Source of the DNA: CAXBCP01 sp963974055 | Lineage (GTDB): Bacteria; Pseudomonadota; Alphaproteobacteria; MPNO01; UBA830 | Assembly: GCA_963974055.1 (NCBI GenBank) | Contig: CAXBCP010000042.1 | Span: 1 to 36,647, forward strand | DNA length: 36,647 nucleotides | Direction of reading: 5' to 3' | In this document: positions 29,687-36,647 of the stretch, piece after piece | Layout: every line of letters starts with the position of its first letter | Numbering within the stretch: the first letter of the stretch is position 1 | Program-made: the position numbers and the translations under genes | Notes under the pieces: generated by a model | Told to the model about the DNA's origin: nothing | Seen by the model: only the letters and a program-made list of their open reading frames with translations | Databases searched by the model: none

Positions 29687-30633
29687 TTGCCGCCTCCCCG
29701 CCATTTGCGGACCAGCCCGACGATACCGTCCGGCGCGGCGATCACGAAGAAGACCAGCAGCACGCCGACGATCAGCAGGTTCAGTTCGGACGAGATGGTC
29801 ACCGTCGCGACCTGTTGCACCGTGCCGAGCAGCAGGGCCCCGACCAGCGGGCCGAGCCAGGTCGTCGCCCCGCCGATCATCGGCATGGCGATCGAATTGA
29901 CCGCGTAGACCAGGTTGAAGGCCGATGCGGGTTCCACGAAGCCGACATACATGGCGAACGGCGCCCCCGCGATCCCCATCAGGAAACCCGATATCGTCGT
30001 GGCCAGCAGTTTGAGCTTCAGGGTCGGCACGCCGGTGCATTCGGCCGCCAGTTCGTCGTCGCGGATAGCCGAAAATCCGCGCCCGATCTTGGACCGTTCG
30101 ACCCAGCGGGCGACGGCGACCGCGAAGATCGCGAGGATCAGCATGACGAAGAACAGGAACTCGATATAGTCGCCGAACGGCTCGATCGTGCGCGGCCGCA
30201 GGACATAGGCGCCGGACGCGCCGCCGACATATTCCCAGTTGGTAATCAATGTCTCCAGCACGATCGCCATGGCCAGCGTGGCGATGGCGAAGAACACGCC
30301 CCTGAGCCGGAGGGTAAGGTAGCCCATCCCGAGGCCGAGCAGGGCGCAGACGATGCCCGAAACCGGGATCATCACCAGCAGCGGCGCCTGGATCAGCTTG
30401 TACAGCACGACGGAGCTATAGGCGCCGACGGCGAAGAACCCGGCGGAGCCGAAATTCACGTAGCCCATATAGCCGCCCATGATGTTCCAGGCCGTGGCCA
30501 GGATAACGTATTGCAGCACGACGTAGCTGGCGAAATAGATGAACTTGTTGATGACGATGACGTCGAAAATCGTCAGCGCCGCACCGGCGGCGGCGATGAG
30601 GACGGCCCAGAGCCAGAAGGAATTCAGTTTCAT
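29683..30633 (-). CDS. livM: HAAT-type ABC transporter permease LivM
   Basis: A 316-aa inner-membrane permease with about eight to ten hydrophobic segments. Family signatures are AWNIMGGYMGYVNFGSAGFFAVGAY (shown here as the GYxGxxxxGxAxFFxxGAY motif), TLRLRGVFFAIATLA, and the cytoplasmic coupling loop SKIGRGFSAIRDDELAAE. GAGGCGG precedes the ATG. It starts 7 bp after the livH stop and overlaps livG by 4 nt. With LivH it forms the translocation channel for a branched-chain-amino-acid-type or amide substrate. Confidence 0.94.
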   Translation of the reverse strand: MKLNSFWLWAVLIAAAGAALTIFDVIVINKFIYFASYVVLQYVILATAWNIMGGYMGYVNFGSAGFFAVGAYSSVVLYKLIQAPLLVMIPVSGIVCALLGLGMGYLTLRLRGVFFAIATLAMAIVLETLITNWEYVGGASGAYVLRPRTIEPFGDYIEFLFFVMLILAIFAVAVARWVERSKIGRGFSAIRDDELAAECTGVPTLKLKLLATTISGFLMGIAGAPFAMYVGFVEPASAFNLVYAVNSIAMPMIGGATTWLGPLVGALLLGTVQQVATVTISSELNLLIVGVLLVFFVIAAPDGIVGLVRKWRGGGK

Positions 30634-30640
30634 ATCCGCC

Positions 30641-31513
30641 TCACCGTCCGAACAGGCCCTGCGGGCGGAACGCCAGCGCCAGCAGCAGAATGCCGAAGGC
30701 GACAGCGGGTGCCCAGGACGGGCCGTAGAAAGTGGAGACGAGGCTTTCGGCGATGCCGAGGATGATCGCGGCGATCAGCGTGCCGGGGATGGATCCCAGC
30801 CCGGCGAGGACCGCGATGGCGAACACCTGGCCGATATACAACCGGCCGACCGACGGTTCCACCGGGATGATGATGATCAGCAACGCGCCGGCAAGGGCCG
30901 TCGTGCCGATGCCGATGCCGAAACCGAGCTGCTTGATCTTCACCGGGTCCGCGCCCATCAGCTGCAGGGCAAGACGGTCCTGCGCGACCGCCATGATGGC
31001 GCGGCCGTTGAAGGTCCGCGACATGTACAGGTAGACCGCGAGAAACATGATGATCGACACGCAGAACGGCACGAACATACGGGTCGGTATGCCGATGGTC
31101 CCGATCTCCCAGTTCTGGCCGATATACGGCGCCTGAACCGAGCGGAAATCGACGCCGTAGGCGATGATCAGCCCGACCTCGATGATGAACATGACGCCGA
31201 AGAAAAACGCGAGCCCGCGCAGCGCTTCATCTCCCTTGCGTTCGAAACTCTCGTAATAGATCCGGTAGACGCCGACACCGATGAAATAGAATACCGGTGT
31301 CGCGAGAAGCCCGACGAGGATCGGATCGAATCCCCATAAGCTGTTGCACATATAGGCGATGTACGAACCGAGGATGACGAAGGCGGGGTGGGCGATATTG
31401 ACGATGTCGAGCTGGCCGAACGCCACCGTCAGCCCCAGGCTGACCGCCGCGTAGAAGCCGCCGAGCAATACGCCCGCCACCAATGCATTCGCGAGAAGAT
31501 CGAAAGAAAACAC
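30641..31513 (-). CDS. livH: HAAT-type ABC transporter permease LivH
   Basis: A 290-aa integral membrane permease of the LivH family, with eight or so hydrophobic helices. Signatures include GVLLGGFYAAVSLGLTVAFGQLDIVNIAHPAF near the N-terminus (the GxYxAxxLGL-x-FG-x4-NxAH pattern), the coupling-loop-like AIMAVAQDRLALQLMG, and GLGSIPGTLIAAIILG near the C-terminus. The start appears to be GTG at 31513; the ribosome site is weak, and translation may depend on the upstream transcript. A 131-bp gap with a strong hairpin separates it from the substrate-binding protein gene. Confidence 0.93.
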   Translation of the reverse strand: MFSFDLLANALVAGVLLGGFYAAVSLGLTVAFGQLDIVNIAHPAFVILGSYIAYMCNSLWGFDPILVGLLATPVFYFIGVGVYRIYYESFERKGDEALRGLAFFFGVMFIIEVGLIIAYGVDFRSVQAPYIGQNWEIGTIGIPTRMFVPFCVSIIMFLAVYLYMSRTFNGRAIMAVAQDRLALQLMGADPVKIKQLGFGIGIGTTALAGALLIIIIPVEPSVGRLYIGQVFAIAVLAGLGSIPGTLIAAIILGIAESLVSTFYGPSWAPAVAFGILLLALAFRPQGLFGR

Positions 31514-31567
31514 CGGATAAGTAGCCCTGTTGTTGGGAGGAGGCCTGCCTGTGGTGCGCCCTTTGCC

Positions 31568-31601
31568 GGCGGCCGTCCCGGGTTATGCCGGGACGGCCGC
31601 C
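31568..31601 (-). promoter_or_regulatory. strong intergenic hairpin between binding-protein and livH genes
   Basis: A 14-bp perfect stem, 31568-31581 with 31588-31601, around a GTTATG loop, and no T-run on either strand. Its position, after the binding-protein gene and before the permeases, fits an mRNA-stabilising or attenuating element that raises binding-protein expression over the membrane parts. Confidence 0.65.
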
Positions 31602-31644
31602 TCAAAGTGCTGTTTACGCCCGTTTGCGGGCATTATTCGCGCCG

Positions 31645-32913
31645 CTATTTGGAATAAGGGAAGTTGATGTCCCCGGATTTCCATTCGGGCGGATAGAGAA
31701 CCACGCGGGTTCCCTGTTTCGCGAACGTTTCCAGCTTGTTGTCCTTGACGCCCTGGTACTGGACCATCAGCACGCGGGTCTTGGCCCATTCGCCGTTCTT
31801 GGCAAAGCTGACCTTGCCGACAACGGTGTCGTATGTCGACGTCCGCATATGGGCGCCGACCTTGGCGTGGTCCATGCTCTTGGTCGCGGTGATGGCCTGT
31901 TCGAGCACCTGGAGATAGGCATAGGCATAGGGCTGGAGATAGAAGCCGAGCGGATCGACGCCCTGGCCCTTTGCCGCTTCCTGGTACTTGGCGAGGAAGG
32001 CTTCGACGCCTTCGAATTTCAGGGTCGGTTCCGGCACCCAGAAATCGTAATTGACGATCCCGTTCAGCTTCGGCCCCAGCGCCGTCATGATGGACGCGAA
32101 TTGCAGCCCCACCATGCCGCCGCCGAACATCCGCGTCTTGAGACCGATTTCGGTCGCCGCCTTGACCATGCCGACCGAATCCGGCGGATAGGAGCCGACG
32201 AAGACGATATCAGGCTTGCGCGCCTGGATGGCACGGATGATGGGGGAATAATCGGCGGTGCGGGGCGGGTATGTCTGATCGTATACGATCTTCATGCCCA
32301 GTTTCTTGGCGTTCTCCCGCGCGCCTTTGACCGCGTTGCGGGCGAATTCCGCATCGGCGCCGACAAGCGCGATCGTTTTCGGGCGCGGGTTCTGCGCCAT
32401 CGCGACATCGAAAAAGCCCTTCGACCAGTCGGTCAGGGGGCTCGGGCCGGCGGGCATGATCTGGAAATAGTTCGGGTAGTTGAACTTCTCGTTAACCGCG
32501 AGTCCGAACAGCGACGGAAACACCAGGCCGCGCTGCATGACGATCGGCATTGCCGGCGCGATCAGGTTGGTGCCGTATCCGGACACCACGAAATCGACCT
32601 TGTCGACATCCAGCAGCTTCGTATAGATGCCGGGCACGGTCGCCGGGTTGGTCTGGTCGTCGTAGAATTTAAGTTCGACCTGCTTTCCCAGGATGCCGCC
32701 GCGGGCATTCACGTCCTTGGCCCAGATCTGCATCGCGATCAGCGCACCCTTGCCGGCGCCGGCAAGACCGCCGGTCAGCGCCATGCTGAAGCCGATTTTG
32801 ATCGTATCGGCGGCCTGGGCAGGGGCCGCGAGCGAAAGGCCCGCAGCCATGGCGACCGCGGCGAATGTTCCTCTGAGCCAGCTTCGCCGGCCCATGTTTC
32901 CTGTCGATTTCAT
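31645..32913 (-). CDS. HAAT-type ABC transporter substrate-binding protein
   Basis: A 422-aa periplasmic binding protein of the Leu/Ile/Val (Peripla_BP_6) type. The N-terminus looks like a Tat or Tat-like signal: Arg9-Arg10 in GRRSWLRG, then a hydrophobic stretch and a probable AQA cleavage site at residues 32-34. The mature chain begins ADTIKIGFSMALTGGLAGAGKG, in pieces typical of the family, with KIVYDQTYPP and KPDIVFVGSYPPDS further on. The ligand is unknown: relatives bind amino acids, urea, amides or aromatic acids. GGGAGAA precedes the ATG. It heads the transporter run and diverges from degP across about 220 bp. Confidence 0.92.
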   Translation of the reverse strand: MKSTGNMGRRSWLRGTFAAVAMAAGLSLAAPAQAADTIKIGFSMALTGGLAGAGKGALIAMQIWAKDVNARGGILGKQVELKFYDDQTNPATVPGIYTKLLDVDKVDFVVSGYGTNLIAPAMPIVMQRGLVFPSLFGLAVNEKFNYPNYFQIMPAGPSPLTDWSKGFFDVAMAQNPRPKTIALVGADAEFARNAVKGARENAKKLGMKIVYDQTYPPRTADYSPIIRAIQARKPDIVFVGSYPPDSVGMVKAATEIGLKTRMFGGGMVGLQFASIMTALGPKLNGIVNYDFWVPEPTLKFEGVEAFLAKYQEAAKGQGVDPLGFYLQPYAYAYLQVLEQAITATKSMDHAKVGAHMRTSTYDTVVGKVSFAKNGEWAKTRVLMVQYQGVKDNKLETFAKQGTRVVLYPPEWKSGDINFPYSK

Positions 32914-33042
32914 CCGTTTTCTCCCTCGAGAGTTGCAAGAATTATCTTGTCATTATGAAATTGGTATCACGTCCGCGGGTGACGAAAAAGTGAATTCTCA
33001 TATCTATCGGGTCTGGCACCCCGACCCGAAATGTCTGGCAAC

Positions 33043-33058
33043 ATTACGAATTTGTAAT
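33043..33058. promoter_or_regulatory. candidate operator (inverted repeat)
   Basis: ATTAC (33043-33047) and GTAAT (33054-33058) form an inverted repeat around GAATTT in the 221-bp divergent region between the binding-protein gene and degP. It could serve either promoter; no regulator is adjacent. Confidence 0.28.
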
Positions 33059-33134
33059 CCGGCGGACAGGCGGTCGTAAGGCGAACCGCGCCATATTCGA
33101 TCGTGAAGGCAACATCTGAATGTGGAGAAATGCG

Positions 33135-34676
33135 ATGTCGAAGCAGAAATTCACCAAATCGGTTACCGCCGTTGCGGCGCTGGGCGCGGTCGCGGCACTG
33201 GGCGCCGCCGGGGGTGTCCTGTCGAGCAAGAATCTTGCAGCGTCGTCGGTCGGCACACCGTCGGTTGCGGCGCTCGAATCCCGCAGCCTGCCCGGCAGTT
33301 TTTCCGAAATCATCGAACGCGTCGGCCCGGCGGTCGTGTCGATCCGGGTGACCGGCTCGGCACCGCAGAGTGCCGCCGGTGCCGACGAAATACCGGAACC
33401 GTTCAAGCGTTTCTTCAGCGAGGAATTCGGCAAGCGCTTCGGCTACCGGTTCGGTACCCCCGACCGCCAGCAGCGCCGCGCGCCGCGTGTCCAGGGCATG
33501 GGGTCCGGTTTCTTTGTCGATGCCGACGGCCACATCGTGACCAACAACCACGTCGTCGGAAACGCCGACAAGATCGAAGTGATGCTCAAGGGCGGCGATA
33601 CGTTCGAAGCGGAACTGGTCGGACGCGATCCCAAAACCGATCTTGCGCTGCTCAGGGTCAAGGCGGACGGGAAAATCCCCGACGAAAAATTCCCCTATGT
33701 CTCGTTCGGCGATTCCGACGCCTCTAAAATCGGCGACTGGGTCATCGCGATGGGCAGCCCGTTCGGGCTCGGCCAGACGGCGACCACCGGTATCGTCTCG
33801 GCGCGCGGCCGCGATATCGGCGCCGGGCCCTATGACGATTTCCTGCAGATCGATGCGCCCATCAACAAGGGCAATTCGGGCGGGCCGACCTTTAACGTCC
33901 GCGGCGAGGTCATCGGCGTGAACACCGCCATCATTTCGCCGACCGGCGTCAGTGCCGGGATCGGCTTCGCGGTGCCGTCCAACATGGCGAAGAACGTTAT
34001 CGCCCAGCTCATCAAGAACGGTTCGGTATCGCGCGGCTGGCTCGGCGTGAATATCCAGACTGTTACCCCCGATCTCGCCGCCGGTCTCGGCATGGCGAAA
34101 CCCGAAGGCGCGCTGGTATCCGCCGTCAACGACGGGAGCCCCGCCGCACGGGCCGGCCTGCGTTCCGGCGACGTCATCGTGGCGGTTAACGGCGAGCGGA
34201 TCGAAACGCTGCGCGAACTGCCGCGCTACATCGCCAACCTGGCCGCCGGTCAGGATGCGAAGATGACCGTCTTCCGCGGCGGATCCGAACGCACCCTTGC
34301 CGTCACCATCGGCGCCATGCCCAGGGCGGACAAGGTCGCCGCCGCGGGCCCGTCGAAAACGGATGCGCCCCGCTTCGGCATGAAGCTCGCCGCGCTCGAC
34401 GATGCGGCGCGGGCGCGGTTCGGTCTCGGGCGGGACGATGCCGGCGTTGTCGTCACCGCCGTCGATCCCGACGGTATCGCCGCCGAAAAGGGCGTTCGTC
34501 CCGGCGACGTGATCCGCCGGATTTCCGGCCAGAACGTTTCCAGTCCCGCCGATGTCGCGCGGATTCTGGAAAAAGCGCTGGCCGGCGGCAAAAACGACCA
34601 ACGGAAAGCCCTGCTGGTTCTCGTGAACCGTAAAGGGAACGATCTTTACGTAGCCCTGCCGCTGCGCGACGCGTAA
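33135..34676 (+). CDS. DegP/HtrA-family serine protease (Do)
   Basis: A 513-aa periplasmic serine protease/chaperone of the DegP/DegQ group. It has an N-terminal signal or anchor (about 10-30), then the trypsin-like domain with the catalytic triad His139 (TNNHVV), Asp169 (KTDLALL) and Ser248 (GNSGGP). Two PDZ domains follow, roughly residues 275-370 (RGWLGVNIQ) and 400-505. I chose ATG 33135, with GGAGAA upstream; a start five codons earlier (33120) is possible. It degrades or refolds misfolded envelope proteins. It is monocistronic, ending at a strong terminator, and diverges from the transporter operon. Confidence 0.94.
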   Translation: MSKQKFTKSVTAVAALGAVAALGAAGGVLSSKNLAASSVGTPSVAALESRSLPGSFSEIIERVGPAVVSIRVTGSAPQSAAGADEIPEPFKRFFSEEFGKRFGYRFGTPDRQQRRAPRVQGMGSGFFVDADGHIVTNNHVVGNADKIEVMLKGGDTFEAELVGRDPKTDLALLRVKADGKIPDEKFPYVSFGDSDASKIGDWVIAMGSPFGLGQTATTGIVSARGRDIGAGPYDDFLQIDAPINKGNSGGPTFNVRGEVIGVNTAIISPTGVSAGIGFAVPSNMAKNVIAQLIKNGSVSRGWLGVNIQTVTPDLAAGLGMAKPEGALVSAVNDGSPAARAGLRSGDVIVAVNGERIETLRELPRYIANLAAGQDAKMTVFRGGSERTLAVTIGAMPRADKVAAAGPSKTDAPRFGMKLAALDDAARARFGLGRDDAGVVVTAVDPDGIAAEKGVRPGDVIRRISGQNVSSPADVARILEKALAGGKNDQRKALLVLVNRKGNDLYVALPLRDA

Positions 34677-34702
34677 CCCGCGTCGCCGCATGCGGCCAGC
34701 GG

Positions 34703-34738
34703 AGCCGGCGTCCTGTGCCCCCGGGACGCCGGCTTTTT
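34703..34738 (+). terminator. intrinsic terminator of the degP-like gene
   Basis: An 11-bp stem, AGCCGGCGTCC (34703-34713) with GGACGCCGGCT (34724-34734), is followed by a T-run (34734-34738) and a further TTC. It lies 27 bp after the protease stop. Confidence 0.92.
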
Positions 34739-34858
34739 CTTCTGGCGTACGTGTCAGTATCTCGGTGCCGGGGTTTGGGGCTTCGGGATTGTGTCGGGGG
34801 ATGGCCCGTTGACGGTTCTCCGGGTAATCTCCGGGCAATTATATTTACGGAGGCGAGA

Positions 34859-35761
34859 ATGGCATTGAAAACAGTAGCGGTCCTGAGCCCGGGTGATATG
34901 GGCGAAGGTGTCGGTGCGTCGATCAAGGGACAGGGTATCGACGTGATCACGGTTCTCGCCGGGCGCAGCGCCGAGACCCGGATGCGGGCCGAACGCGCGG
35001 GCTTTCGCGAAGTACCCGATCTGGAAACGCTGGTGACCGAGGCCGATCTGGTATTGTCCATCATGCCGCCCGAACGGGCCGAGGCGATCGCCGCCGATGT
35101 CGCGGCCGCCATGAAGAAAACCGGCAAGGCGCCGCCCTTCGCCGATATGAACGCCATCGCGCCGACCACCGCCAGGCGGATCGCCGCGGTGATGGCGGAT
35201 GCCGGGGCGGATTTCATCGATGGCGGAATCATCGGCTGGGCGCCGCTGAAATCGAAGGCGATTTCGAAGCTTTACGTATCGGGCCCGTCCGCCGCGCTGA
35301 TGGATGAACTCGACGGCAACGGCAAGACGATCATCCAGCTCGGCGACGAAATCGGCCGGGCATCGGCGGTAAAGATGATCTACGCTTCCGTCACCAAGGG
35401 CACCGATTCCCTTCTGACCGCGGCCTATACGGCGGCGGAGGCGCTGGGTATCCGCGACGTGATGGAAGCCGAGTGGGGCGCCAGCCAGCCCGATGCGCTC
35501 GCGCGCATGGAACGCCGGGTGTCGGTTCTGCCGGCGGATGCCGGACGCTGGATCGGCGAGATGGAGCAGATCGCCGAGACCTATGAATCGGTCGGGGTGA
35601 CGTCGAATTACCACAAGGGGGCGGCCGACATGTACCGGCTGCTGGATTCGACGCCGTTCGGGGCGGAAAGCCGCGAAACCATCGACAAATCCCGGACCAT
35701 GCAGGACTCCGTCAAAGTGTATGTCCAGCACCTGAACCCGAAGAAGGCGGCGGCCGAATAG
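34859..35761 (+). CDS. NAD(P)-dependent oxidoreductase, DUF1932 C-terminal domain
   Basis: A 300-aa protein of the 6-phosphogluconate dehydrogenase/3-hydroxyisobutyrate dehydrogenase superfamily with a DUF1932 C-terminal domain. The N-terminal cofactor domain shows VAVLSPGDMGEGVG (about 6-19), a family variant of GxGxMG, followed by LVLSIMPPE and FADMNAIAP; the second half includes KMIYASVTKGTDSLLTAAY with the conserved Lys. ATG 34859 has a strong GGAGG site 5 nt upstream; an earlier in-frame ATG at 34715 lies in the degP terminator. It is followed after 69 bp by a class II aldolase-family gene, suggesting a shared hydroxy-acid or sugar-acid pathway. The exact substrate is unknown. Confidence 0.88.
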   Translation: MALKTVAVLSPGDMGEGVGASIKGQGIDVITVLAGRSAETRMRAERAGFREVPDLETLVTEADLVLSIMPPERAEAIAADVAAAMKKTGKAPPFADMNAIAPTTARRIAAVMADAGADFIDGGIIGWAPLKSKAISKLYVSGPSAALMDELDGNGKTIIQLGDEIGRASAVKMIYASVTKGTDSLLTAAYTAAEALGIRDVMEAEWGASQPDALARMERRVSVLPADAGRWIGEMEQIAETYESVGVTSNYHKGAADMYRLLDSTPFGAESRETIDKSRTMQDSVKVYVQHLNPKKAAAE

Positions 35762-35830
35762 GCGGCGCCGGACGGCTTGTACAATTCCGCCGGAACGCAT
35801 AGCGTTTCCCGACCCTGACAGGAGGCCAGC

Positions 35831-36646
35831 ATGGCAACGCAACTGAAATCGGACGATATCGGACGGGCGCACGGCGAGCTGATGGATCCCCCCGGCGTCC
35901 GCGACCGCGTCTCGGCCGCGGAATGGCAGACCCGCGTCGATCTTGCCGGGTGTTACCGCCTTGTGTTCCATTACGGCTGGCACCATCTCAACCTGAACCA
36001 CATTTCCGCGGCGGTGCCGGGCGAGGAAGGCCATATCCTGATCAATCCCTACGGGCCGATGTTCAACGAGATCACGGCCTCGAACCTGGTCAAGATCGAC
36101 CTCGACGGCAACGTGCTGGACGACACGCCCTATGGCATCAATGCCGCGGGCTACACCATTCACAGCGCCATCCACGCGGCACGCAAGGATGTCGGCTGCG
36201 TGCTCCACACCCATACCGAAGCGGGGCTGGCAGTGTCGGCGCTCAAATGCGGGCTGCTGCCGATCAACCAGGATGCGGTGCGGTTCTACAACCGCATCGG
36301 CTATCACGACTATGAAGGCGTCTCGCTCGAACTCGGCGAACGCGAACGGCTGGTGCAGAGTCTGGGCGAACACCGGGTTCTGATCCTGCGCAATCACGGC
36401 CTGCTGACGGCGGGCCGCACGATCGCGGAAGCGTTCACGCTGATGTATCACCTCGAAAAAAGCTGTGTCGCGCAGATCATGATCAACGCCACCACGGCGG
36501 ACGATCCGCGCATCAGCCTGCTGTCGCCCGAACTGTGCGAACATTCCGCCCAACAGGCCTGGTCGATCAACGGCAATTCCGAAGGCGACCGCTGGCCCGC
36601 CCTGATGCGCTGGATGGACCGCGAACAGCCGGGCTTCCGGAACTAG
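35831..36646 (+). CDS. class II aldolase/adducin family protein
   Basis: A 271-aa class II aldolase/adducin-domain protein. The zinc ligands are visible as His126 and His128 in VLHTHTEAG and His189 in RNHGLLTAG, with a candidate catalytic Glu80 in MFNEITASN. The N-terminal WHHLNLNHISAAVPG segment is typical of the subgroup annotated as aldolase/decarboxylase-like in proteobacteria. Members catalyse retro-aldol cleavage or decarboxylation of sugar phosphates or hydroxy acids, or serve as adducin-like proteins without activity. GGAGG lies 5 nt before the ATG. The stop falls one base before the window end, so the gene is complete. It probably works with the upstream dehydrogenase. Confidence 0.9.
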   Translation: MATQLKSDDIGRAHGELMDPPGVRDRVSAAEWQTRVDLAGCYRLVFHYGWHHLNLNHISAAVPGEEGHILINPYGPMFNEITASNLVKIDLDGNVLDDTPYGINAAGYTIHSAIHAARKDVGCVLHTHTEAGLAVSALKCGLLPINQDAVRFYNRIGYHDYEGVSLELGERERLVQSLGEHRVLILRNHGLLTAGRTIAEAFTLMYHLEKSCVAQIMINATTADDPRISLLSPELCEHSAQQAWSINGNSEGDRWPALMRWMDREQPGFRN

Positions 36647-36647
36647 C

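Noticed and set aside
34754..36553. A 599-codon minus-strand frame
   Set aside because: Antisense to the DUF1932 and class II aldolase genes, each of which has a strong ribosome site and intact motifs.

Overview
This 36.6-kb window is GC-rich and gene-dense, and most genes sit in tightly packed same-strand runs. The family content suggests a chromosomal segment of an alphaproteobacterium, most likely Rhodospirillales-like: hopanoid genes, etfBA-hbd beside a small HIG1-type membrane protein, GluQRS, a branched-chain amino-acid-type ABC transporter, and abundant LLM, VOC and SDR catabolic enzymes. This assignment rests on gene families and GC content, not on a marker gene. I see no rRNA, tRNA, CRISPR array, transposase or phage gene, and almost all genes look intact.

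Layout. (1) 1-5398 is a catabolic cluster. On the minus strand lie two paralogous alpha/beta hydrolases, a NIPSNAP protein and an atypical SDR; around 3.6-5.4 kb there are two VOC proteins and an AtaL-like SRPBCC protein. (2) 5503-10397 (+) is a four-gene run joined by 1-nt and 4-nt overlaps and a 4-nt gap: a CDP-alcohol phosphotransferase-like protein, an HpnN-type RND hopanoid transporter, a second such phosphotransferase-like protein, and HpnA. Both phosphotransferase-like proteins lack the last aspartate of the family signature. (3) 14860-10419 (-) is a uracil-catabolism (URC) run: URC1 (GTP cyclohydrolase II-like), URC4 (DUF1688), uracil phosphoribosyltransferase, then an FAD monooxygenase. 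Diverging from it is a tandem pair of LLM flavin-dependent oxidoreductases (15118-17535).

(4) 17607-20725 (-) holds 3-hydroxybutyryl-CoA dehydrogenase, ETF alpha, ETF beta and a 65-aa twin-transmembrane protein, and fits beta-oxidation and electron transfer. (5) 20874-28185 is mixed housekeeping and accessory DNA: a Tnr3-like NUDIX hydrolase, a tiny Lys/Ala-rich protein, a LysR regulator with a candidate LysR box, a conserved protein of unknown function, GluQRS, an AlkA-like glycosylase, a carboxylesterase, an HNH endonuclease and an FkbM methyltransferase. (6) 32913-28225 (-) is a complete HAAT-family ABC transporter (binding protein, LivH, LivM, LivG, LivF). (7) 33135-36646 (+) holds a DegP/HtrA protease, a DUF1932 dehydrogenase and a class II aldolase-family protein.

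The two most interesting systems are the hopanoid operon built around two CDP-alcohol phosphotransferase-like proteins with an altered active site, and the compact URC operon with a flavin monooxygenase attached. No gene-free stretch exceeds 300 bases once the 38-aa gene at 21832-21948 is counted.
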